Positions 21,720 to 31,811 of a stretch of DNA of 64,000 nucleotides are shown here, piece by piece (position 1 is the stretch's first letter; each line of letters opens with the position of its first letter). The DNA is taken from positions 216,843 through 280,842 of the forward strand of contig MNCI01023827.1 in NCBI GenBank assembly GCA_015680685.1, read 5' to 3'. Source of the stretch: Gnetum montanum (Eukaryota; Streptophyta; Gnetopsida; Gnetales; Gnetaceae). The position numbers and the translations under genes were made by a program. The notes beneath the pieces were generated by a model. That model searched no databases. It saw only the letters and a list, made by a program, of their open reading frames with translations, and was not told the DNA's origin.

Positions 21720-24700
21720 TCATGCTGCAAACTACGTTCTTTCTTCTTCAAAAGCCATGGTCACTTTCTTTAGTTCTAGATAATGTCATTCTTTTGGTTA
21801 GGTTTGCTACTACATCTTTTTGATCCTAATAGCTAACCTTAACTACTTGTAATTTAGAGATTGCTATGTGAAACTTTTGTTGTGCATCTTTTCTATCCAC
21901 AAACTCCTTTCATATATTGAATACACTATAATCACTTACTGCTCCAATTCTATTCTTGACCTGTCTTTTGTTAACAAGGCCAAGTAAGCATATTTGAGAT
22001 TTGCTAATCCCATGTATTTTTTTTAAGTCCTCAATCTACAAGTCTTTATTCTTTACCTAGACTTTATGAACATAGGCAAGACTATCCAAGATGGATTGCC
22101 AATTAGGTGTCTATGCTATGATGGAGCTTATCTTGGCTTTGACCATCTAGATTTTTTTTTTCATTAATTTGCTTGTACATACCCACTTGATCTCTAAAGT
22201 GCTCTTTTAGCCTTTCATGCTTCTTGGCTTTTTTTTGCCATGTGCTTATTTAAATTGTTGATTTTTGGTGTACTATGCATACTTCTTCCATTGATATGGT
22301 TTTGCTCTCTTAGGCCATTTATCTTACATTAAAGTTAACTCTAGCAAATTGCTCTCTCAATTAATGAATGCTCTTTTCTAACACATTCTTCTATTTCTTA
22401 ATGTTTGTTAATCTGAAGTTTTCTATAGCAATTATGTTTTTTCCTTCTCTTGTGCAACAATAGCTTTGGTATGTGCATACATTTGAGCATCTTCTACTAA
22501 AGCTTTTCAAACTACCTTCTTCTTTTCCATCTCAATTTGCTTGTGTTTGGTCATTAGTTGGCCAATCTTCTCATTTTTGAATTGTTAAAGTTGATCAAGT
22601 ACAATGTGTTGTTGATGAGTGGCAAGGAACCCCTACACTTAACCATATGAATACGAACATTACACGTGCAATCCGGTCGAACTCCGCAGATAGACTAGTT
22701 GTGGCATCTAGATAGTTAGCCTTAGGTCGTAGTTCATTGTCTTCCCACTTGGACTAGTATTAGCTTTGTCACGTATGGTTTAGTCCAGAGTGAGGTGTAT
22801 GATGGGTTTCTAATCTAATGCTACTCCTGAAGGCAATGGAAAGTAATATTAACTAAGTTAGGAGAGAATGGTGAGAGAATCTAAACTAGCCTAAGTACGA
22901 TGAGCATCTGTTCCTTGATTATCCGTACACACCTTGGACTTCATGCACAACTACCATTGGGATTACCAAGCGCAGATCCTAGGTACGCTACTGGGTTACC
23001 AAGTAGTCACACTTAAGTGCTCATAATCAAGTCGTATTCATTTTGCATTTTAACATTAGTTCAAGGGTGAGAGAGATTAACTAGGAAAGTAGTAAATAAC
23101 AATTAATTAAATGATTAATCTAAGTGAATGCTACAATGATGAAGTAATCTTGATCTTTATTTCCGGTCATGTGCGTGTCCAAGTACGTCACACTCAAATA
23201 AAGGATGTCGTACAATTACAATCACCACATTGCAGGCATACACTGAGAGGAAAAAGGGTTGAGAGAAAGAAATGAAAATACTTAAATTAAAACTGACTCT
23301 AAATCTCTATTCTATGATGATACTAACTCTTCTATCTGCCTCTTATTTATAGATGAGGAGACAGGCCGCGATATCGGGTATGCGATATCACGGCTTGGGC
23401 TATGATATTGCGTACCGCAGATGCGATACTGTAGGTGCAATATCATGGGTGCGTTATTGTGGGTGCGATATCGTGGTTGTCAACAAATTCATAACTCATC
23501 AATTGTGCATGATCTTATCTTTCAACTCTTAGCATAGCTAAATCTTCTTGTAACCATTGCACTTCACTTTCTATGTGCTGTATCCTAGTTTTTGACATGA
23601 CTAGTTTACCTTTTTTGGAGATCAATTCAGATTAGATTGCAATGATATCACTAGGCATATCAAAAAGGTTCTACATGACTTAACATGTTTACAATAGTCT
23701 CTCTAATACATCCTCATTCTTTACAAGGATCATTGACATTTTAGTTATCGTTTCCACATCTTTGATTCTAGTAATATTAGCTGGTGGTATAATGAAGACA
23801 TCAAAGAATTCTTTGATTTGATCTTTTATAATCTCTGTTGCTCCTAACACATCTTGATGATGTATTATCACAACTATGGCTACTTATTCTTTTTTCAACA
23901 TCACTTGAAAGGATGTCAGTTTCCTTGAGATCTATTGTACCTAGTCATCATCATCTTCTACTTATAAGGAGACTTAATCACTTGCAGATCTTGTTGATAA
24001 AAACATGTCTGTTGGGATTATCTCTGATTCTTTATATACTTAAGACCTCCCTGTTGCCTTAACTTATTGTTTCTGCTATTTGCTGTAAATGGCTCATTAA
24101 GGGTCTATAATCTTATTGTGCTAGTGGAGCATTTTTTCTTAGTCTCTTTGCAATTGGAGTTGATGCACTAAGTCATGCTTATTTTGTTCCTATAGCTAGA
24201 ATTTTTACTGCTGGTGTAGATCCTACTACAACCTTAGTGCTTCCTAGTTTCTCAACTTGATACTAACATATGAGGAATTTTGAGCCTTCCGAAGAATATC
24301 ATTAGTGTAGCCCAAAATCCTGGCTTATCAGCACAACTTGCTAATAATACAAAAAAATGGCAAAGTAGGTTTTTCTATCTTTTTCTTCTTGAACCCTCTT
24401 TGTATTTCTACAAATAGTAGATGGGCTATGTTGCCTTGAAATTTCCCCATCAAGATACCACTTCCTCTCACAGCATAGGTGGAAATTTGATTAAGCCTTT
24501 TTTTTTTTGGAAAATATATGGGACATCCAAATTTTAAAATAAATCTTCTGACTAATGAACAATTTGCTATATTCTTTCTCAAGGTTATCATATGCCCTTT
24601 GCAATGATAGATTCCTTGTGTCTATGTTGGATCTTGTAGATATCTAAGATATATTGGCTATATATTTGGTATGTTCAATGAATTTGAAGTTATTTCTATA

Positions 24701-25149
24701 GAGTATGGCATTATGACTCCCTCAATTTTCATGGTGGCATCATCATGTTTATTCTTCCAAAATTGATAGACTTCTTCCAAGTACCGTTCACGCTTGCTTG
24801 AAATGGTGGGCCATAAGGGAGAGGCTTGTAGACCTCTAAAAGTGCAAACTCCATAAAAAGTACAAAATCTAGTTCCACTATGACAATGGACATAATGAAC
24901 TTCTCATGAATTTCCTATAGACACTCATTAGAGAGTGTAAGACGTTATCCTTGTTTTGGAGTAGGCAGTGCATCAGCTTCTACTTGCACAAATTGCCCTA
25001 CTACAAGTGTGGACAAATGGATGCTATAGGAATGTGCCTCTAGCTTTGCAAGAGGAGTTTGTTCTTCACCTTGTCCTCTACCTCTTCCTTTTGAGTCTTT
25101 TCTCCCTAGGTTGTGATGGTCCTCTAGCTTTGGGTCTCTTTAGCAGCTT
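21720..25149 (-). pseudogene. Element D third gene: coiled-coil ORF (broken, split by solo LTR)
   Basis: On the minus strand the coding part runs from just after a likely splice acceptor (25149) to a stop at 21720-21722, interrupted by solo LTR 22613-23501. The same ORF lies in C at 31812-34338. A globular part near 24328-24591 carries NQISTYAVRGSGILMGKF, then IEIQRGF and PFFCIISKLC, matching C's NRISTYGAKGSAIMIGKY, IEIQRQF and FPFHCLIRKLC. The rest is rich in K, E, L and Q in heptad-like order, suggesting long coiled coils. The fold near KLTFPFH is reminiscent of the 'putative plant transposon protein' domain, but this is tentative. The position after pol matches the env-like slot of Athila elements, yet I see no signal peptide or membrane anchor. 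Several stops and shifts. Confidence 0.7.
22613..23501 (-). mobile_element. Solo LTR, C family, inside element D third gene
   Basis: 889 bp, starts tgatgagtggcaaggaaccc and ends ataactcatca. Flanks GTTGT (22608-22612) and ATTGT (23502-23506) are a target duplication with one change. The D sequence on each side matches consecutive bases of C near 33460. On the minus strand its outer part carries about six GATATC-like units before cttatctataaat-type TATA (+ strand near 23343-23352). Confidence 0.85.
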
Positions 25150-25497
25150 CTGTAATGATAAAGAATTTTTAAGATTACCCAATTATTTTTAGATAAATTT
25201 TTAAAGGTTTATAACCTTTCATTGGATTTTGGATTTTTATTATAATCTTTATTCATTCTCAACTTTATTTTCAATTTGGATTGCAAAATTAGTGAAATTT
25301 GTTATTCAAATAAAATCTTTTATAAGAAAAATACTTAATTGAATAATTTATAGCAATTAGAAATAAATTTATCTTAAATGGCTTATCAAAATCTTTAGTT
25401 TAATGTTTAAGACATATTTGATTGGTCATTTAGAAGGAAACACTAAGTTTATTGACTTCTGTAAGATTAGAATGTGATTATCTTTTGTTGTTCTTAC
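25150..25497 (-). other. Probable leader intron of element D third gene
   Basis: On the minus strand the donor reads aaggaagg|gtaagaac and the acceptor tatcattacag|aagctgc. Element C has the same donor context (ataagg|gtaagaatg) and acceptor (attaattgtag|atgtcc) at the same places, giving 348 bp here and 302 bp there. AT-rich content supports intron character. No transcript evidence is available. Confidence 0.6.
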
Positions 25498-25743
25498 CCT
25501 TCCTTTGTTCTTCTAGGCATTAGAAATTTTCTGACATAGTTCACAAAAAACTATGTGATACTCTCCTCCACAATTGAGTTGGTCACTCTATGAGCAAATG
25601 AAAACTAAAATGGCTTAAATCAGACCTGCAGTGAGGAAGATATGAAGCTTTAAAGGTTTGTAAGTTAGAAAAATAGAATAAACTCCCTAAGTGTGAAATG
25701 AGGAAATGAAAAATTTTCCTAATGATCCATGCATATATATACA

Positions 25744-25835
25744 TTTTTATAAGGGATATATCATAGATATGACATCATGGATGCAATATTGCAGCGGCTA
25801 ATATATCATATCTATGATATCATTGTTGAACTTTT
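25744..25835 (-). promoter_or_regulatory. Internal promoter of element D third gene
   Basis: A TATA box (minus-strand ttataaaaat, 25744-25752) is preceded on that strand by an array of gatat-type palindromes (gatatcatagatatgatat, gcaatattgc, catatctatgatat) over about 80 bases. The same pair of signals, at nearly the same distance from the intron donor, is in C at 31180-31260. Confidence 0.6.
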
Positions 25836-26353
25836 GAAATTTTTTACAAGTTTTAATGGAAAAAATGAGCAAAATGGATAGTCTGGATGGTATGAGGATT
25901 ATTCAAAGGATTTTTGATTATAAATGATCCATAGAATATAAGAATGTGTTGTTAAAATTATATGAAAGAAGGAGTTTGTGCAAGGTAACTTAATTAATAT
26001 TTTTAGGAGATGGTTGATTAAAATTGCTAAATTTATGAATGAATGCAAATATGTAGGGAAATAATGATAATTAATAAAGTATTTAAGAGATAATAGATGG
26101 TGTGGAATTAGTTATCAAGCATGACACACAAGAGTTATACAAGTGGATCCTCACCAAAGCACGCTTTTGTTCTTAATGCCCTTGTATAAGCACACCTAAA
26201 AGTGTCGTGGGCACTCAAGGAGTTGAATGTAAATCATACTTGTCTTCCAAGACATACATGTTAATATTGCACCAATAATAAAAAAATACTATATTATATA
26301 AAACCATCAAATTATAATTATATATAACAGTGAGGTGGAATGGTAGTAGCAGG
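25836..26353 (-). other. Element D 3' noncoding region, left piece
   Basis: It continues from 35587 once C is removed. The minus strand aligns with C about 30.67-31.15 kb through acattcaactcctt, acacttttaggtgtg, and cacttgtataact. No conserved ORF. Confidence 0.75.
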
Positions 26354-27180
26354 TGATGAGTCATGTTTTGTAGGGCTCTGATATTAGCACACAACCTTTG
26401 ATGTCAGGGATCTGATATCACATCTTCCTTGCTAGCCTATAAATACCACACTTGGGTGGATGGTTAAGAGTAGTAGAGAGAAGTAGAAGTAGAGAAGTTT
26501 TGTTAGTTTGTTTTCTAGTGCATGCCTATCGTATGATGTTAAGTGATTCTATGGCATTCTTATTCGAGTGTGATGTACTTGGATACATTACATGTTCGGC
26601 AATAAAGATCGAGATTACTTCCATCATTGTAGCATCCACTTAGCTTTATTATTATTTTTAATTACTTAAGTGCTTACTATTTTCCTTAATGTTTATCATT
26701 TATTACTTTTTATCATTTTCTGTCATTAAGTGGAGTGAGTACAACTAATTGTAAGTGCTTAAGTGTAACTACTTGGTAACCCAGTAGTGTTATCATTTGG
26801 ACACCCAGTAATGGTACACTTGGTAATCCTAGCAGAGTTATGTGAAGTCCAAGGTGTGTATGGAAGGTTAGGAATGGATACTCATTGTATGTAGGCTAGT
26901 TTAGGCTTTACTTTCCATTGTTAATTAGCTTAATTAATTAATTTTTTTATTATCATTAGGAGTAGCATAAGGTCAAAACAACATCAATTATCATATGCCT
27001 CACTTCAGACTAAACCATATGTGACAAAGCTACCACTAGTCCAAGTGGGAAGATAGCGAACTATGATCAAGACATCACGATCTAGATGCCACAACTGTCC
27101 CATCCATGGTATTTGACTAGATCATGCATGAATGCTTATGATTCGTATGGTTGGGCATAGGGGTACCTTGCTACTCATCA
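26354..27180 (+). repeat. 5' LTR of element C
   Basis: 827 bp, tgatgagtcatgttttgtag...ctactcatca. TATA box TATAAATA at 26438-26445; ggcaataaagatcgag near 26597 carries a likely poly(A) signal. Confidence 0.92.
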
Positions 27181-27200
27181 TTGGTGCCATTGTTGAGGAT
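27181..27200 (+). promoter_or_regulatory. Primer-binding site of element C
   Basis: ttggtgccattgttgaggat directly follows the LTR. It is a decayed relative of the sites in A and B. Confidence 0.8.
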
Positions 27201-27279
27201 GGTGCTAGTTATCTAGATTAGTTATATTATACATGATTGTTGTAAATGCATTAACAAATTATCTTTCAAAAAATAGTAA

Positions 27280-28850
27280 GTCACACACATCATAAATTAA
27301 CAACGTCTCTTTCACATGGAAGAAATAATGCATCATATGAAAAGAACATTCATTGAAGAACTAATGAGATATATATTGAAGAAAATTGGAGTGACCAACC
27401 TCATGCAGGGGTTTCATATGTTCATAATCACCCTAAGTACACTCAAGGACTAAAGTTACCTAAGGCAAACAATCCTCAAGGAGCTGAGGTAAGTCCTAGA
27501 CTAGCGGTGGGGGCTCAAGGCTTGGGACTTCCTTAAAACATAGAAAAGATAAATCAAAGGACCAAAGGGAGAACTATAGAAGCCATGGCAATTCTCCCAA
27601 TTCTTCATCTTGCTCTTTTTCTTCAACGTCTAGTTCTGACAAAGACGAACGTAGGTATAGATATAGAGCTCCACTATGAGGTCGAAATAAGGATAGAAAT
27701 CGAAATTAAGAACAAAATCAAAGACATCAAAATGAACATAGGCAAGATTGTCACAATAAGATAAATAGAAATAGAAATTTTCATCATGACATGTCTGATG
27801 ATAGTGAACCCTTGTTGGCCACTAAGAGCATGATGTAGATTACAGAGGTAGCTAAAATACCCCACGGGCATCGTAAGGAAAGTTGCATCAAAAGGCTTGA
27901 TATGAATAATATTTCTAAATTTGCGATGATTCTGATCCACAACATCATTTGTAAGCCTTCCACAATGCCTGTGTCTTACAAAACATTGAAAGTAGATGGC
28001 AAAAGTTTAAGCTCTTTCCTAGGATAGTAATAGATAAAGCTAAAGTGTGGTATAGATCATTGAAACCAAATTTAATCCATCGATGGTCCATAATGTTGGA
28101 ACTCTTTAATGAGAAATACCAAACCTATGCAAGGGTGTCCAACCTAAGGAAACAAGAATAATATGAACCCTTGGATATGGCCCTAGATAGATACTATTCT
28201 CTACTAAATAAATGTTCAGGTCATGGTTTCTCTCAAGAAGAGCAACTTTTCCACATCATAGATGGACTTCATAGTCAAATGAGAGAGACCCTTGGGATGT
28301 ACACTTAAGGTCAATTATATGAACTAGGAACCCATTAGATCCAAAAGCTAATCAAGCATGTGGTAAAAGAAGAAGGAGAGCTATGTAAATGGGAGAATGT
28401 TGAGAAATATCACTCGGACCCATCTCTTTAATAGAAGAAGGTCCAAATTTATGATTAGGAAAAAGAGGCAACTCTTGATGAGGTGATTTCACAACAAAAC
28501 TTGCAAATACAAAAGTCTATCGAAGAGCTTGAAGCAAGGTTAGCTAAGAGATCGAAATGGATAAATGAGAAACTTACAACTTGACTAGAAGCCATAGAGG
28601 AGAGAGTAACAAAAAACAAATCAAGTGATCATAACAAAAGGAGGAAAATGAATCAAGAAACAACTAGAAACACTTATCGACAACAAGGGAAAATGGCTAT
28701 AGAAGAAGAGGCTATAAACTTAACCACTGAAGAAGAAGATGGATGTAACATCTACCTATATGATCATCCAAAGGGCTATTGCCTAGTCATGTTACATCTA
28801 CATGAATATTGGGCTTTTGCATTCAATTCCAAGTTCACACAAAAGTAAAT
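27280..28850 (+). pseudogene. Element C gag (broken)
   Basis: A basic, serine-rich segment lies at about 27.5-27.85 kb, followed by the gag core at about 27.83-28.4 kb (KFKLFP, VWYRSLKPN, MLELFNEKYQTYARVSNLRK, IDGLHSQMRETLGMYT). These match A, B and D in order. At 28744-28790 the zinc-knuckle-like motif reads CNIYLYDHPKGYC, keeping only the outer cysteine, the histidine and one later cysteine. Stops are frequent. If intact it would supply particle protein for a pol-less element. Confidence 0.82.
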
Positions 28851-29480
28851 GCTTAGGAAATTACCTTTCTCATAAGGTAATTATAGATTGTCCTACAACC
28901 AACCATACCATCTTAATGGGACTTCTTACCAACCTCAATACTATCATCAACTGCAATGGTGAAACCCACAGTCATGGGGGAGGCCATCATCAAACTAGCC
29001 CTACCCTTACTACCAGCTAAACCCATACGAATATTATGTTCAACAACCTGTTTCTCCAACTAGTTCTACTTCCTCTACTTCAAATTACTATTACCACTCT
29101 CCCGAATATTGTCGACCCATGAAATTTTCTGAAGGATCACCACCTCACACCTCTCACCCTCCATTAGATTCTCAATATTCTCATACTCTGCTCCATCACA
29201 TGTCACAACCAATAACACAAGAAGGGTCAGTATCACAACATCAACAAAAGAATGTCACTTGTGCTACAAACATACATAGACATGATAATGCTAGTAGGTT
29301 CCCACCATAGTCTCAGAAATGTCTTTTCTTTAGGATGGCTCCCATGCATAAGTGTAACACTCATGGACCTACTAACTCATCCAAACTAGCAGAATGCCAA
29401 TCAAGTGCAACATCCTTTCTTTACAACCAATGTCCTCTAATTGTATGCAAAGGCCAACATCTGTCGTTACTCTAAGACCT
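28851..29480 (+). pseudogene. Proline/glutamine/serine-rich gag-protease spacer of element C
   Basis: Broken frames rich in P, Q, S, T, H and Y (for example SPPHTSHPPLDSQYSHT), as in the same place in A, B and D. FFRMAP near 29325-29345 matches the end of the spacer in the other elements. The protease that should follow, with its D-S-G, is missing. Confidence 0.7.
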
Positions 29481-29760
29481 ACTAGAAAAAATGAACCTAG
29501 CATCATGGAGAGACAAAAGAATCCATGCATAACTAATCATGATAAAGGGTGCAATCATGGGCTAGACATATGCAAAGTTCACACAACTCATACTTTGATC
29601 CACCATACATTTAACAACCAAGTGTGTGAGCAACAACCTGTCTACGTAGCCACCACTAAACCCGAAGACACCTAATGGCTTCAAAATGAATGTTTAACAT
29701 TGTTTTACAAATGCATGGAGCCTACTTATCCACTTATTAATTCTTGTCATGATCAAATGC
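29481..29760 (+). other. Retained protease-pol spacer between two deletions
   Basis: About 240 bases match D about 39.57-39.76 kb (+ coordinates) and A about 9.77-9.9 kb, including gtagccaccactaaa and the cacctaatgg segment. Protease is missing on its left and RT-RH-IN on its right. Confidence 0.7.
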
Positions 29761-31180
29761 TTAGTCATGGGAGAGATGTCCCATCCTAAAATCAAGAATT
29801 AATAAGTGTTTTTCATCTTTTTTTTTTACAATTTTTTGATTAGTTTCTCATTTCTTAATACAAATTTTTTCTATCCTTTTCAACTTTTTCCACATTTTTT
29901 TTTCATTTCCTTTGTTAGTAATCTCATCTATGAATAAAACAACATTATGTAGTTCATTGAGGTGAGGATTTCTCTATGTTGTCAAAGTCATGAGGAACTG
30001 ATTATCTGGACAATGAGACCATGTCATCCATCCATCCATCCCATTAATAAGAGATTCTTACCATGGTCATAATGATATTATTTTTTCATCATCAAATTAA
30101 GAATAAACTTGTAATCATTGTGCTTGGATAGAAAAGTGAAGAATCAAGTGGGAATGTGACGGGTGTGACATCAAAGGAATTTGTGGAATTTCTTTGACCA
30201 CTTATGTATGTTCTATCATATTGCTAAGGTTGTAATTATATCCTTGTAGATCTAACAAAAAGTGGGAGTAATAGTATAATAAGTGCTGCCTTACCATGTC
30301 ACTAGAAAGACATGTTACCCATGCCTGAAGGTAGTCCTCTAGTAAGGTTGACATAGATAAAAATAAAATAAAAGGGCACTAAATAAATTTTAGGGGGTCC
30401 CACTGGAAAGACAAGTTACCCATGCCTGAAGGTTGGTGGCTTCTCAGAATTCAAAAAAAAAGTGCCATGAATAAACTCCTCCCTTGGATAATACGCTAAG
30501 TGATGCTACTCCTTACAATGGTGGTAGTTTTATGGTTGTCAATTAAAGAGATAAAATAATGCAATGTCACTGGAATGTGATTTGGAAGGGATAATGATTA
30601 TTTTAACCATTAGTAACACACAAGGATTCACTATGCCTATGGTGAGGCACCTCACGTATGATTTTCTATAATCCTTTCTAAAATCCATTTCATCTCATTA
30701 TCCGTATGATCATAACTTGTGATTTTGTGTAACATAGAGTTATTTTCTCAAATTGGTGATTTTAACATGTGTGTATTGTTTAACAGGTATGCATTACATT
30801 CAACTCCTTTGGTGCCTATGGACATTTTTAGGTGTGGTTATACAACCATATCATCTTTGGGGAGGACCTACTTGTATAACTATTGTAACTTGTACTTGTC
30901 TGATGCAACCATATCATCTTAAACCTTGCAAGTACATAAATGAAAAATTCAAAACCTTCCCTTATCATATAACTAATTTGTTCTACCCCATGGATCCAAT
31001 ACCCTTTTCTTGCATCTTCTAAAGCTTTTAATTCCTATGATTCCATCTCCTAAGATTATCGGTACCTAAATATGAATTCCCACTTACCCTAGAACATTGG
31101 ATTTTACATGAAACCTTCCAACCAATTACAGAGCTTCATTTTCCATGTTGAATGTCCTCATAGAATGAAATTTCAAGATC
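29761..31180 (+). other. 3' noncoding region of element C
   Basis: T-rich start, then segments collinear with D: ccattaataagagattctta, gaggattct-type runs, gtgtgacatcaaaggaattt. Two copies of the conserved motif (30304-30332, 30405-30433) about 101 bases apart. No conserved ORF; open frames at 30719-31022 are not shared with D. Confidence 0.75.
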
Positions 31181-31260
31181 CTCAATATCTACTACTTGAT
31201 ATTAGGTGGGAGTTGATATTAGATACTCGATGTCAGAACCATAAAAGTCTATAAATAGGA
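31181..31260 (+). promoter_or_regulatory. Internal promoter of element C third gene
   Basis: An array of gatat units (tcaatatc, ttgatatt, gttgatatt, cgatgtc) ends in ctataaatagga (TATA at 31250-31257). The architecture matches the LTR promoters of these families and the internal promoter of D. Confidence 0.62.
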
Positions 31261-31509
31261 CCCTTGTAATGTTCAAAAAATCTATTATCATCAATTAAAG
31301 CTAGGGGAGTTTTTGCATTTTTCTTTCTTGATTAAGAGCTATGTGCAACCAACTTCCACATGTGATATCTTGCTCCATATTTCTCTGATTTTTGTGGTTT
31401 TTGAACCTATTGGATCTCGGAGTGTTTAATTTATTCGAGGGAGGGTGCTTGTGTGGAAAACTTGTGCCAATTTTTTGAAATTTGCTATTGCTTGGAAGGT
31501 ATTATAAGG

Positions 31510-31811
31510 GTAAGAATGTTCAAAACCTTAAGTGTCATAATGAAAAATCAATTGTATGCATGCCAAAATCTCTAATTCTCTCACCCAAGGGATCATAACC
31601 ATCATTATAAGCCATACAGTAAGTCAAAAAAGCCAATTACGAAGGGTCATGAAAGAAGTTAATACTTTTTGGACATTTTTCTTGAATTTTTTCTAACTCT
31701 ATAATCACATGAACTAAGAACTTAATAGAACTAAGGTCATGAGTAAGGTATAGACTTGTTGATGATAAATGAAAAACACCTTAGTAACACCAAATCCTTG
31801 ATTAATTGTAG
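31510..31811 (+). other. Probable leader intron of element C third gene
   Basis: Donor ataagg|gtaagaatg and acceptor attaattgtag|atgtcc. The ATG of the ORF is the first codon after the acceptor. Both splice contexts are conserved with D; distance from TATA to donor is about 260 bases here and 253 in D. Confidence 0.6.

Noticed and set aside
23340-23480. Regular short repeats that could suggest a CRISPR-like array
   Set aside because: The units are GATATC palindromes of variable sequence upstream of a TATA box in an LTR of a plant retrotransposon. There are no conserved repeats with unique spacers and no cas genes.
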